From Haloferax sulfurifontis ATCC BAA-897 (lineage in GTDB: Archaea; Halobacteriota; Halobacteria; Halobacteriales; Haloferacaceae), in the NCBI RefSeq assembly GCF_000337835.1, contig NZ_AOLM01000022.1, positions 62,001-126,000 of the forward strand: a DNA stretch of 64,000 nucleotides, given 5' to 3'. Both the position numbers and the translations under genes were made by a program. This document shows positions 33,319-42,103 of this stretch, in pieces. The notes beneath the pieces are model-generated. The model was not told where the DNA came from, did no database searches, and worked only from the letters and a program-made list of their open reading frames with translations. How positions within the stretch are numbered: position 1 is the stretch's first letter; each line of letters starts with the position of its first letter.

Positions 33319-34677
33319 TCAGGAGGGTTCAGTCCGCGGACCTCGCGCCACGGACACGAGGACGTAGACCACGGGCACGATGAGCACGGCCCCGACGACG
33401 AACGGCGACCAGTACGCGAAGACGTACAGCGCCGCCATCGACGGCGGACCGAGCGTCCGGCCGAGGCTCCCCGCGCCCTGCGTGACGCCGAAGGCGTTGC
33501 CCTGCTGGTCCGCCGACGCCGACGTGGACACGAGCGTCGAAAGCGAGACGTTCAACATCCCGTTGCCGAACGACAGGAGCGCCCCGACGAGGAGGAGCGC
33601 CACGAGTTCGCGGGTGAGCCACGGCGGGCCGCCGACCGCGGGGAGAAACGCCCCGATGTCGGGCGAAAACGGGAGCAACGCGAGCGAGGCCAGGAGGCCG
33701 ACCGCGCCGACGACCGCCAGTTTCTCCTCCGAGTACCGCCGGGCGAGGCGGCCGACGACGACCCCCTGATTCAGCGTGCCGAGCAGGCCGATGTAGGTCA
33801 GAAACAGCGCCGTCTCGGTCTCGCCGTAGCCGTACACGTCGGCCGCGAAGGGGATGAACATGACCTGAATCCCCGAGAAGGCGACCGAGACGACGAAAAA
33901 CGAGACGACGAGTCCCCGGAGGTCGTCGTCGGCGAGGGCGGCGCGGAACTGCGAGACGAGCGTCGTCGCGGGCGTGCCGGCGGGCGCGCGGGTCCGCTCG
34001 GGTTCGCGCAGGAAGACGAACGCGAAACCGAGGCTCACGAGGCTCAGCGCCGCCGCGGTGAAGCTCGGTAGCGAAAAGCGCGTCGCGGGCACGAACGGCG
34101 GAAACAGGTCGCGGGCGAGCGCGACCACCGGGTCGGAGGCCATCAGGCCGCCGATGGCCGGGCCGAAGATGAACCCGAGGCTGAACGACGCGCCGACGAG
34201 GCCGAGCGCGCCGGCCCGCCGCGCCGGCGGCGTGATGTCGGCGATGTACGCCTGCGCCGTGGCGATGTTGCCGCCCATCGCGCCCGCGAGCATCCGCGAG
34301 GCGAAAAGCGTCGCCACCGCGAGCGCCGTCCCGAAAAGCAGGTCGATTTCGCCGGCGACGCCGAAGACGGTCCACGCGAGGACGCTCCCGACGAGCGAGA
34401 GCATGATGACCGGCCGGCGGCCCCGCCGGTCGGAGATGCGACCGAGGACGGGCGCGAAGAGGAACTGCATGAGCGAGTACGACGCCGCCAGAAATCCGAT
34501 GTACACGTCGCTGACGCCGAAGCTCCGGACGTAGAACGGCAGGATGGGGATGACGACCCCGAACCCGAGGAGGTCGATGAAGACGACGGCGATGACGACC
34601 GCGAGGGCGCGTCGCGTCCCCCGCGACTCCTCGGGGAACTCGGCGTCGGAAGACACGGCGGACTCGGGGGCACTCAC
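33319..34677 (-). CDS. major facilitator superfamily transporter (TetA-like)
   Basis: The 452-residue protein has 12 membrane helices. The loop 2-3 motif GRISDRRGRRPVIMLSL and the motif C-like GPAIGGLMASD near the fifth helix mark it as a DHA1 drug-proton antiporter relative, close to TetA-type carriers. The substrate cannot be deduced. I chose GTG 34677 (VSAPESAVSSDAEF), which leaves a short acidic cytoplasmic tail before the first helix; the longer open frame upstream is Arg-rich and not haloarchaeal in composition. It is 133 bp past pcnA, on the opposite strand. Confidence 0.9.
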   Translation of the reverse strand: MSAPESAVSSDAEFPEESRGTRRALAVVIAVVFIDLLGFGVVIPILPFYVRSFGVSDVYIGFLAASYSLMQFLFAPVLGRISDRRGRRPVIMLSLVGSVLAWTVFGVAGEIDLLFGTALAVATLFASRMLAGAMGGNIATAQAYIADITPPARRAGALGLVGASFSLGFIFGPAIGGLMASDPVVALARDLFPPFVPATRFSLPSFTAAALSLVSLGFAFVFLREPERTRAPAGTPATTLVSQFRAALADDDLRGLVVSFFVVSVAFSGIQVMFIPFAADVYGYGETETALFLTYIGLLGTLNQGVVVGRLARRYSEEKLAVVGAVGLLASLALLPFSPDIGAFLPAVGGPPWLTRELVALLLVGALLSFGNGMLNVSLSTLVSTSASADQQGNAFGVTQGAGSLGRTLGPPSMAALYVFAYWSPFVVGAVLIVPVVYVLVSVARGPRTEPS

Positions 34678-34756
34678 GACACCACAGACGCGCGAGAAGC
34701 GCCTAACAGTTACGCCGAGGTAGGGGAAAAGTCGGGATAGATAGCCGGGGCGACGC

Positions 34757-35350
34757 TCAAGAGCGGTAGCGGTCGATGACGCGCTTGGCCGAGACGGCCT
34801 TTTCCTTCCAGCCGTAGCCCGCGTCGTAGACGTGGCGCTTCTTCTCGACGAGTTCGGCGGGCGTCGCCTCCTCGAAGCCGCCGCGGTCCCACGTACCGGT
34901 GTCGCGGAGCCAGTTGACGACGTTCTCGCGCGTCTCGGGCCACGACAGCCCGACCATCTCGTACCACGCAATCATGGCGAAGACGGCGTTGTCGTGACAG
35001 CCGGGGACGCTCCCGTACTGGTGGAGCGTCCGCATCGGCTCCCGGGTCGGCTCCGAGACCTCCTCTCTGAACTCCTCGGCGGTGCGCAGTCGGAGGACGC
35101 CCGAGTTCGCGTCCGATATCCGCTCGTCGCGCTTGAGCCGTCGGAGCGCGGCCTGCTGGAGCGGACCCCACTCGCCCGGCGCCTCGCGGCGGAGCGTCTC
35201 CTCGTCGCACGGGCCGCCAGCGAGGACGGAGACGATGTCGACGTAGGCGCGCTCGACTTCGACCCACGGCGTCCCCTCGAAGCGGCAGTCGGCGTCGTGG
35301 AGACTGGTCGTGGCGCGGCAGTCCGGACACGGGTAGTCGAAGTGCGGCAC
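34757..35350 (-). CDS. conserved haloarchaeal protein of unknown function with N-terminal zinc motif
   Basis: The 197-residue soluble protein begins with a probable zinc site, FDYPCPDCRATTSLHDADC (Cys-x2-Cys then His and Cys). A winged-helix-like stretch follows (EWGPLQQAALRRLKRDERIS near residues 65-84). The rest is helical and aromatic (HQYGSVPGCHDNAVFAMIAWYEMVGLSW). I do not recognise a known family. It starts from GTG 35350 and is 79 bp upstream of the MFS gene on the same strand; the two may share a promoter. It is divergent from priL. Confidence 0.7.
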   Translation of the reverse strand: MPHFDYPCPDCRATTSLHDADCRFEGTPWVEVERAYVDIVSVLAGGPCDEETLRREAPGEWGPLQQAALRRLKRDERISDANSGVLRLRTAEEFREEVSEPTREPMRTLHQYGSVPGCHDNAVFAMIAWYEMVGLSWPETRENVVNWLRDTGTWDRGGFEEATPAELVEKKRHVYDAGYGWKEKAVSAKRVIDRYRS

Positions 35351-35488
35351 GTGAGAGCCTGAGGAAGTGGTCGGTAATAGGTTGTGTGATGCGCGTCGCC
35401 GCCGGCGGGGTCTGTGACGGGGTCACGCGGCCCGTGCGCCACCGCCGAATCCGTCGCGTTTATCGGTGGGCACCCGGAACGTGGCGGT

Positions 35489-36595
35489 ATGCGGATGCGC
35501 CCGCTCCACGCCCGATACCCGTTTTTCGCCGCGGCCAGAGAGGCGGTCGAATCGGCCGACGTCGCCATCGCGACGCTCGTCGCCGAGGACGCCCCGGCCG
35601 TCGAGCGCGGCGTCGAGCGCGTCGAACGCGCCCTCATGGAGGGCACCGTCGAACCCGACCCCGACGAGGCTTACGGGCGGGACACCCAGACGGAACTGCT
35701 TTCGTACCCCATCTCGCGCATCATCGTCTCGCTCGTCGAGACGCCCGCGGCGGTGGACAAGTACGCCCGCGCCGAGGCCGACACGGCCTACGAGCGCATG
35801 CTCGCCGACTTCGACGCCGGCGACGACGACGTCCACGGCGACGCCCGCGCGAGCCTCGACGACTTCCTCCGCGAGTTCGACCTCGACGGCGCGGTGCGGG
35901 CCGAATCGACCCGGAGCCGCAACAGCCGCCGCGCGCCCGACCACTACTGGGTCGACGTGGGACCGTACCTCACCTACTCCGACACCGACTGGGGCGCTGA
36001 CTGGCGGCTCGTCAACCGCTCGCTGGCCGGCGGCGCGGTCCGCGTCACCCGCGAGGAGCTCTCGGAACTGCTCCGCGAGGCGGTCCGCCGCCGGGTCGCA
36101 GAGGGGCTTCCCTTCGCCGTCCGCGGGAGCGACGCCGGCGACCGCCTCGCCGACGCGCTCAAGCCCCACGTCGAGCGCCTGCGGAACCTGCTTTCGGACC
36201 GCGGCGCGGTCAACGTCGTCTACGTCGACTCGGTCGACCCCGACCACTTCCCGCCCTGCGTCGAGGCGCTGTTAGCGCGGGCGCAGGACGGCGAAGACCT
36301 CCCGAACGAGGCGGCGTTCGCGCTCGCGGCGTTCCTCGTCGGCGTCGGCCTCGAACCCGAGGCGGTCAGGGGCGTCGTCGGCGACGCGAACGCCGAGGAG
36401 CTCGAAAAGCGGGCGACCGTCCTCGCGGACTCAAGCGGGTCGCAGTACGCGCCGCCGACCTGCGAGACGATGCAGTCGTACGACCTCTGTGTGAACCGCG
36501 ACGACCGGTGTGACACCATCAAGCACCCGATGAAGTACTTCGAGACGGCGACGACCGACGCGGACGCGGCCGCCGCGGACGAAGCCGCCGACTAA
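35489..36595 (+). CDS. priL: DNA primase large subunit PriL
   Basis: The 368-residue protein is the large subunit of the archaeal-eukaryotic primase, which helps PriS start RNA/DNA primers. An N-terminal helical domain (RPLHARYPFFAAAREAV) precedes the C-terminal iron-sulfur domain, whose four cysteines are seen at residues 257 (FPPCVEA), 325 (PPTCETM), 334 and 341 (YDLCVNRDDRC). These ligate a [4Fe-4S] cluster. ATG 35489 (MRMRPLHARY) is 28 bp below a TATA box near 35458-35464. PriS is not in the window. Confidence 0.96.
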   Translation: MRMRPLHARYPFFAAAREAVESADVAIATLVAEDAPAVERGVERVERALMEGTVEPDPDEAYGRDTQTELLSYPISRIIVSLVETPAAVDKYARAEADTAYERMLADFDAGDDDVHGDARASLDDFLREFDLDGAVRAESTRSRNSRRAPDHYWVDVGPYLTYSDTDWGADWRLVNRSLAGGAVRVTREELSELLREAVRRRVAEGLPFAVRGSDAGDRLADALKPHVERLRNLLSDRGAVNVVYVDSVDPDHFPPCVEALLARAQDGEDLPNEAAFALAAFLVGVGLEPEAVRGVVGDANAEELEKRATVLADSSGSQYAPPTCETMQSYDLCVNRDDRCDTIKHPMKYFETATTDADAAAADEAAD

Positions 36596-36715
36596 CGAGG
36601 GCACGAAGAGCGTTTCTGCGAGCCGTCTGCGGGCCGTCAGCCGACCGCCGAGCGCCGCCGCTACGCGTCGAGCGCCCCGCGACGGCGAACACGTCACCGA
36701 AACCGACCGGCCGAG

Positions 36716-36919
36716 TTAGGAAGAACGCGACAGCCAAACGCCGATACCAGCCATCACGAGGACGAACGCCGTGATAGCGCCGACGAGTGCGAACCCGCCG
36801 GTGGAGGCGAGTCCACTCTGGTTGTAGGTCGCACCGATGCCGACGATGAGGGCGATAAACACCCCGACCGCGACGATGGAGACGGCAATCTTCCGCCGCA
36901 TCTCCGCTTCGATAGCCAT
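36716..36919 (-). CDS. small two-helix membrane protein (DUF7472-like)
   Basis: The 67-residue protein starts MAIEAEMRRKIAVSIVAVGV and has two hydrophobic helices, about residues 10-28 and 42-61 (FALVGAITAFVLVMAGIGVWL), with a short loop bearing NQSG between them. It could be a small regulatory or structural membrane protein. It is a stand-alone gene between priL and the SWIM protein gene. No function is known to me. Confidence 0.7.
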   Translation of the reverse strand: MAIEAEMRRKIAVSIVAVGVFIALIVGIGATYNQSGLASTGGFALVGAITAFVLVMAGIGVWLSRSS

Positions 36920-37096
36920 GCGACGACGTATCCGCGGCCGTTCTAAAAGGTCTTCGATGGGCGGATGCCCGACGAGAGCCACTCACGCGGCCGATTTTCC
37001 ACGCGAAACGAGGGTTTAGGTCGTTCGAGAACCTACTTGCAGGTGACGGAAACCGACCTCGAACAGCCGCTGGTAAGGTCGGACTCCCGCACCACC

Positions 37097-37786
37097 ATGA
37101 CGCACATCGCACACACACCCGCGTCGACTCGCCGCCCGGTGCGCCGCAAGACCACGCTCCCGTCCGACGGACTGGCCGGGCGCGCCCGCCGCGCCCGCGT
37201 CGAGCCGATGGCCGTCCGGCCGCTCCGCGACGGTCGCTACGTCGTCGAAACCGACGGCGGCACCTACGTCGTCGACGTGGAGGCGCGCACCTGCACCTGC
37301 CCCGACAACGCCATCCGACACGCCCGCTGTAAGCACCTCCGCCGGGTCGCCATCGAGATCACCCGCGGCGAGGTCCCGCCGCCCGGCCGCCGGAGCGCCA
37401 CCTGCGCCGTCTGCGGCGACGAGACGTTCGTCCCGATGGACGCGACGGGGCCACAGCTCTGTCCCGACCACGAACACCGCGCCGGCGACCTCGTCCACGA
37501 CCGCGAGAGCGGGAGCCTCCTCGTCGTCACGCGGGCGCTCGGCACCCGCGCCGACGAGACGCCGACCGAGACGGGACGCCTCGTCTCGGCGTACGAGAGC
37601 AACCGCGACTACGGCGACCACGAACCGACCTTCGAGGCGGTCTACCTCGATTCGCTCCCGGTGGACGCCGGCCTCGCCGACCTCGACGAACTGCACGCCT
37701 ACCGGTTCCCCGCCTCGCGGCTCAGCCGCGTCGAACGCGGCTTCGTCGGCGCGCGCACGCTCGGCGAGCGACTCGCTCGGGCGTGA
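37097..37786 (+). CDS. SWIM zinc-finger protein with second treble-cysteine site
   Basis: The 229-residue protein has a SWIM finger: TYVVDVEARTCTCPDNAIRH followed by ARCKHLRR, matching CxCx(n)CxH near residues 70-84. A second CxxC...C site occurs further on (CAVCGDETFVPMDATGPQLC). SWIM domains mediate DNA or protein contacts, for example in bacterial SWI2/SNF2-linked proteins and archaeal regulators. A C-terminal part of about 100 residues (DRESGSLLVVTRALGTRADE onward) has no family I recognise. It is followed by hjc on the opposite strand. Confidence 0.85.
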   Translation: MTHIAHTPASTRRPVRRKTTLPSDGLAGRARRARVEPMAVRPLRDGRYVVETDGGTYVVDVEARTCTCPDNAIRHARCKHLRRVAIEITRGEVPPPGRRSATCAVCGDETFVPMDATGPQLCPDHEHRAGDLVHDRESGSLLVVTRALGTRADETPTETGRLVSAYESNRDYGDHEPTFEAVYLDSLPVDAGLADLDELHAYRFPASRLSRVERGFVGARTLGERLARA

Positions 37787-37813
37787 GCGAGCGCGGAAAA
37801 TCGCGCCGCGGCC

Positions 37814-38236
37814 TCAGTCGCCGCCGAGTTTGGTCTGGGTCGGGCCGCCGGTGAAGGACTCGAAGTCCTCGCCCTCCGCCAGCGCCGTCTCCTTTTTCAC
37901 GCGGTAGTTCCCGCCGTCGGTCACGTACAGGTCGCCGGGGTGGAAGAAGTACCAGTCCTCGCGGTCGAACCGGACGGCGATGCGGGCCTTCGCGCCGAAG
38001 TTCCGCGAGAAGTAGACGAGCGCTTCGACCTCCTCGCCGCTCAGGTAGATGGGGCGACCGCTGGAGGACTTCGCCTCGATGGCGTAGAAGACCTCGCCGT
38101 TTCCCGCGAGCACGTCGGGGAGTTCGCGCGTCGTCGCGCTCCCGGAGGCGGGCGCGCGCATGACGGCGAACCCGGCCTCGTCGAGAGCGTTGACGAGTTC
38201 GCGCTCGCGTCGGTCTCCCTTTCTGTTCGAAGACAT
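37814..38236 (-). CDS. hjc: Holliday junction resolvase Hjc
   Basis: The 140-residue protein is the archaeal resolvase that cleaves four-way DNA junctions in recombination. It has the nuclease core: [16 protein letters not shown] with Glu 13, LPDVLAG with Asp 41, and [10 protein letters not shown] with Glu 54 and Lys 56, the E-x-K metal site. The dimer is expected to act in the cytoplasm with RadA-dependent repair. The ATG start gives [12 protein letters not shown], typical of the family. It is convergent with the SWIM protein gene, 27 bp away. Confidence 0.96.
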   Translation of the reverse strand: MSSNRKGDRRERELVNALDEAGFAVMRAPASGSATTRELPDVLAGNGEVFYAIEAKSSSGRPIYLSGEEVEALVYFSRNFGAKARIAVRFDREDWYFFHPGDLYVTDGGNYRVKKETALAEGEDFESFTGGPTQTKLGGD

Positions 38237-38308
38237 GGTCGGGAGTCGGCCGCGGGCGGTGATAAATGGGGCGACCGGCGTCCGGGAGCGCAGTCGAAAT
38301 ACGCGGCG

Positions 38309-39097
38309 TCACTCGAAGAGCGGAACGGCGTTGCCCCACAGCGCCCGGAACTGGCGGTCGAACTCGCTGACGACGCCCGCGTCCGTCACCACGACGACGC
38401 CGAGCCGGTCGGCCGCGGACTGGGGGTGCGGGATGTCGACCGACGCGACCGTTCCGTCGACGACGTCGAACGAGACCGGCAGGTGCGGCAGGGTCCGGAC
38501 CCGAACCGTCTGCGGCTTCGACGCCACGAGTTCCCGAAACTCGTCGGGGAGCGAGTCGAGCACGGGGTCGCTGAGGAGTAACGACACGCCGAGGTCGGCG
38601 CGAGCGCCCTCGAAGAACGCGTCGAACTCCGTGCGGAGCGTCTCCCACGGAGCCCGCTCGTACGGCGGGCCGACCGCGGCCGAGACGGAGTCAGTTGCCG
38701 CCCGCACGTGCTCGTGCATCGCCGTCCGCATCTCGTCGCCGCCGAGGCGGCCGAGCCAGACGCTCCCGTCGGCCGGCGGCGTCGGCAGGAGGCTCGACCG
38801 GACCGCGTCGGCCACGTCGCGGTACCGAGTCCACTCCTCGCGCAGTTCCGCGGCGCGCTCGGTCAGCAGTCGCTCGACGGCCGCGGGCGGGTCGACGGCG
38901 ACGTAGCGCGTCGGCTGGGTCGACTGCGCGCGAACCAGTCGGCGCGACCGAAGCCCGTTGAGCACGTCGTAAACCCGGCCGTTCGGGACGCCGCTCGCGT
39001 CCGAGACGGTCGCGGCCGTCGCGGCCCCCGTGACGAGTAGCGTCCGGTACACCTTCTCCTCGTAGTTCGACAGGCCGAGTTCGCCGAGTTCGGTCAT
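38309..39097 (-). CDS. TrmB-family transcriptional regulator
   Basis: The 262-residue protein has the TrmB winged helix (LGLSNYEEKVYRTLLVTGAA, then SGVPNGRVYDVLNGLRSRRLV), a coiled segment (PAAVERLLTERAAELREEW), and a C-terminal phospholipase-D-like effector domain from about residue 115. TrmB proteins usually sense sugars or other metabolites and control transport or central metabolism genes. ATG 39097 is chosen; an in-frame ATG at 39118 is also possible. The gene is divergent from an SMR transporter gene with 124 bp between, so it may control it. Confidence 0.9.
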   Translation of the reverse strand: MTELGELGLSNYEEKVYRTLLVTGAATAATVSDASGVPNGRVYDVLNGLRSRRLVRAQSTQPTRYVAVDPPAAVERLLTERAAELREEWTRYRDVADAVRSSLLPTPPADGSVWLGRLGGDEMRTAMHEHVRAATDSVSAAVGPPYERAPWETLRTEFDAFFEGARADLGVSLLLSDPVLDSLPDEFRELVASKPQTVRVRTLPHLPVSFDVVDGTVASVDIPHPQSAADRLGVVVVTDAGVVSEFDRQFRALWGNAVPLFE

Positions 39098-39221
39098 GTG
39101 CGGAAGTCCGTTCCCCATCAGTTAGTAATTCGATATTTCGCGTTCGGCGGCGGTGGGCAACGGACCGCAAGTGGCGGGCGATTGCAGAACGCTCATCCGG
39201 GTCGTGACTGGACCGACGGGC

Positions 39222-39554
39222 ATGAATCCGTACGTGGTACTCGCCGGCGCAATCGCGTCGGAGCTGGTCGGAACGACCGCGCTCAAACTGTCCGCGGGGT
39301 TTTCGAAGCCCCTCCCGAGCCTCGGCGTGGTGGTCGGCTACGGCCTCGCGTTCTACCTCGTCTCGCTGACGCTGGAAGAACTCCCCATCGGCGTGGTGTA
39401 CGGGACGTGGGCCGCGCTGGGTATCGTCGGCGTCGCGGCCATCGGCGTCGTCGTGTTCGACGAACCGGTCGACTTGACCGGGCTCGTCGGCCTGCTTCTC
39501 ATCCTCGCGGGCGTCTACTGCGTCAACGTCCTCTCGGAGATGGCCGCACACTGA
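39222..39554 (+). CDS. small multidrug resistance (SMR/EmrE-type) transporter
   Basis: The 110-residue protein has four membrane helices. The first contains the membrane-embedded Glu 14 (MNPYVVLAGAIASELVGTTA), and GVVYGTWAALGIVGVA matches the conserved YAxW(A/S)G motif near residues 59-74. SMR proteins act as dimers and exchange protons for organic cations or guanidinium. It is divergent from a TrmB-type regulator gene. Substrate unknown. Confidence 0.94.
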   Translation: MNPYVVLAGAIASELVGTTALKLSAGFSKPLPSLGVVVGYGLAFYLVSLTLEELPIGVVYGTWAALGIVGVAAIGVVVFDEPVDLTGLVGLLLILAGVYCVNVLSEMAAH

Positions 39555-39614
39555 GGGCCGACACGAAGGGACCGCGCCACCAGAGCTATCTGTCGGCTGG
39601 CGGATACTGCCCGT

Positions 39615-40298
39615 ATGAACCGCGAGAACCGCCGCGGCCTCGTCTTCCTCGTCCTCGGGGTCGCCCTCCTCGCGAACCCGCTTTTCCTCTATCCCGACGG
39701 CGTCTCCTACGAGGAGACGTACACCTACGAGGCGTCGGCGGTGGACTACCTCCCGCACACCGCCGACGCGTTCTACCGGGTCAAATCGTGCGGGTGGAAC
39801 CCCCTCCAGTCGGCGGAGTGCGCCGCCATCATCGACATGGTCCGCGGCGACCCGGTCGAACTGGAGTTGGACCCGGACCGCGGCGTCGACCCCGAATTCT
39901 GGTCGTTCGACTACGTCCGGGCCGACGGCCGGTATTTCGAACCGAACGCGACCCTCGACGGGCGCACGCTCACGCTCTCGCTCCACCCGGTGTCGACCGA
40001 GACGGTCAGACGCGACCTCTCGGAAGACCTCGCCGAGTCACCGGGATACGTCCGCGAGGCCGTCCGAAACGGCAGTAGCACCGTGACCGAATCCGAACTG
40101 TACGAACCGGAGACCCACTACGTCGCGTTCGAGGGGCGGTACTACGTCGTCGAACCGGTCGAAACCGAGCGCGTCCCGACCGGCTGGGGGTGGAAAGCGC
40201 CGTCCGACGCGGCCATCGAGGCGATGCGACTCGCGGCGTGGATAGGCGGCGTCGCCTGCATCTGGCGGGCCGGCGAGTGGACCGAACGCGGCCGCTGA
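39615..40298 (+). CDS. two-helix membrane protein with extracytoplasmic domain, unknown function
   Basis: The 227-residue protein has an N-terminal helix (GLVFLVLGVALLANPLFLY, residues 7-25), a large acidic domain containing two cysteines (CGWNPLQSAEC near residues 60-70), and a C-terminal helix (AMRLAAWIGGVACIWRAG, near 203-220). The cysteine pair in a likely external domain may form a disulfide. I do not recognise the family. It follows the SMR gene by 60 bp on the same strand. Confidence 0.75.
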   Translation: MNRENRRGLVFLVLGVALLANPLFLYPDGVSYEETYTYEASAVDYLPHTADAFYRVKSCGWNPLQSAECAAIIDMVRGDPVELELDPDRGVDPEFWSFDYVRADGRYFEPNATLDGRTLTLSLHPVSTETVRRDLSEDLAESPGYVREAVRNGSSTVTESELYEPETHYVAFEGRYYVVEPVETERVPTGWGWKAPSDAAIEAMRLAAWIGGVACIWRAGEWTERGR

Positions 40299-40340
40299 CA
40301 GCTGTGAGAAACGAGAGAGAGAGAGAGCGCGCGGGTCGGC

Positions 40341-41627
40341 TTACGTCCCGTGGGCCCAGCTACCCATGTACTCGCGCTGTTCGTCGGTCATCGAGTCGAA
40401 CTCGATTCCCTCGGCTTCGAGTTTGATTTCGGCGACCTCGCGGTCCAGTTCGTCGGGCACGTCGTGGACGCCGGCGTCGTAGGCGTCGCCGTTCTCGACG
40501 AGTTCGCGGACGACGACGGCCTGCACGCCGAACGACTGGTCCATGACCTCGACGGGGTGGCCCAGCGCGATGGGCGACGCGAGGTTGACGAGGCGGCCCT
40601 CGGCGAGGACGTTCAGGCGGCGGCCGTCTTCGAGTTCGTAGGCGTCGACGCCGTCGCGGGCCTCGTACTCGTCGACGGCGAGGTCCGACAGCGCCTCGAG
40701 GTCGATTTCGATGTCGAAGTGGCCGGCGTTGGCGAGGAGGACGCCGTCTTTCATGTTCTCGAAGTCCTCGCGGGTGATGACGTCGCGGTTGCCGGTGGTC
40801 GTGATGAACACGTCGCCGACCTTCGCGGCCTCCTCCATCGGCATCACGTCGTAGCCCTCCATGTGGGCTTCGAGCGCGCGACGGGGGTCGACCTCGGTGA
40901 CGATGACGTTCGCGTTCTGGCCGGACGCCTTCTTGGCGACGCCCTTGCCGCAGTAGCCGTAGCCGCCGACGACGACGTTCTTGCCGGCGTACGAGAGGTT
41001 CGTCGTCATGGCGATGGTCGCCAGAGACGACTCGCCCGTGCCGTGGACGTTGTCGAACAGGCGCTTCATCGGCGTGTCGTTGACGGCGAAGACGGGGTAG
41101 TTCAGTTCGCCGTCTTCGTCCATCGCGCGGAGGCGGTGGACGCCGGTCGTGGTCTCTTCGGCCCCGCCGACGATGGTGTCGATGAGTTCGGGGTACTCCT
41201 CGTGGATGGTAAAGACCATGTCCATGCCGTCGTCGACCGTGACGGTCGGCTCGTGGGCGATGACGGCGTCGATGGCCGCGTAGTAGCCCTCGTCGTCGAC
41301 GCCGCGGACGGCGTAGGAGGTGATGTCGTCGTTGGCGTCGAGCGCCGCCGACACGTCGTCGTGGGTCGAAAGCGGGTTACAGCCGGTGATGGCGACTTCC
41401 GCGCCGCCGAGCGCCAGCAGTTCGACGAGGTTCGCCGTCTTCGCCTCGACGTGCATCGCCATGCCGACGACCTCGCCGGCGAGCGGCTGTTCCGACTCGA
41501 ACTGCTCGCGGAGCTCCTGCAGGATGGGCATGTGCTGGAGCGCCCAGTCCATCTTGCGTCGTCCCTCGGTCCGGGCGGCCTCGACGTCGTCGAGGTGCTC
41601 GGAGACGGGAGCGTAGTGTTCGCTCAT
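40341..41627 (-). CDS. ahcY: adenosylhomocysteinase
   Basis: The 428-residue NAD-dependent enzyme splits S-adenosylhomocysteine to adenosine and homocysteine. Landmarks include AITGCNPLSTHDDVSAAL near residues 60-77, YAVRGVDDEGYY, VDDGMDMVFTIH, and the Rossmann motif VVVGGYGYCGKGVA near 213-226. The C-terminal sequence YMGSWAHGT replaces the usual ending YRY and lacks the C-terminal Tyr, a known archaeal variation. Its promoter faces a small regulator gene 97 bp away. The divergent gene and the downstream deaminase form a SAH-handling cluster. Confidence 0.95.
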   Translation of the reverse strand: MSEHYAPVSEHLDDVEAARTEGRRKMDWALQHMPILQELREQFESEQPLAGEVVGMAMHVEAKTANLVELLALGGAEVAITGCNPLSTHDDVSAALDANDDITSYAVRGVDDEGYYAAIDAVIAHEPTVTVDDGMDMVFTIHEEYPELIDTIVGGAEETTTGVHRLRAMDEDGELNYPVFAVNDTPMKRLFDNVHGTGESSLATIAMTTNLSYAGKNVVVGGYGYCGKGVAKKASGQNANVIVTEVDPRRALEAHMEGYDVMPMEEAAKVGDVFITTTGNRDVITREDFENMKDGVLLANAGHFDIEIDLEALSDLAVDEYEARDGVDAYELEDGRRLNVLAEGRLVNLASPIALGHPVEVMDQSFGVQAVVVRELVENGDAYDAGVHDVPDELDREVAEIKLEAEGIEFDSMTDEQREYMGSWAHGT

Positions 41628-41724
41628 ACCCGTGGGTTCGGAGAGGGGTCCGAAAACCCTACCGAAGGCGGTCGCGCCCCCGAATCTACAAGTGTCAACC
41701 GGGAGATTGTATCGCCGAGGGCCG

Positions 41725-42036
41725 ATGCTCGTCATAGAAAACGGCAAGACGCTCGCCGAGCAGGAGTTGTTCGCCCTGATGAGCGCCCCCGCAGTCCCGG
41801 ACCTCTTGCGCGTCGCCGACGAACCGCTGACGGTCAAGGAGCTGAGCTGTCGGGCCGACGTGCCGCTGTCGACGGCCTACAGAGAGGTCAAGCGGCTCCA
41901 CGAGGCGGCGCTGTTCGAGAAGTCCATCATGGTCGACCACAGCGACGGGCGACACGTCGCGCAGTACCACCGGACGTTCGAGCGCATGGAGGTCAGCGTG
42001 ACCGACGACGGACTGCGCATCGAACTGGCCGGGTAG
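41725..42036 (+). CDS. small winged-helix regulator (ArsR-like)
   Basis: The 103-residue protein has the winged helix LLRVADEPLTVKELSCRADV-PLSTAYREVKRLHEAAL near residues 27-65, with LSTAYREVKRL as recognition helix, followed by a wing (MVDHSDGRHVAQYH). No ligand domain is visible. It is divergent from ahcY with 97 bp between starts, and convergent with an amidohydrolase gene, so control of S-adenosylhomocysteine metabolism is plausible but unproved. Confidence 0.82.
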   Translation: MLVIENGKTLAEQELFALMSAPAVPDLLRVADEPLTVKELSCRADVPLSTAYREVKRLHEAALFEKSIMVDHSDGRHVAQYHRTFERMEVSVTDDGLRIELAG

Positions 42037-42103
42037 CGAGGTCGGAAGGCGGTGTGGGCGGACCAGACGGGGGGTTCAGACGGCGGCAGGCCGGCGCGGC
42101 GAT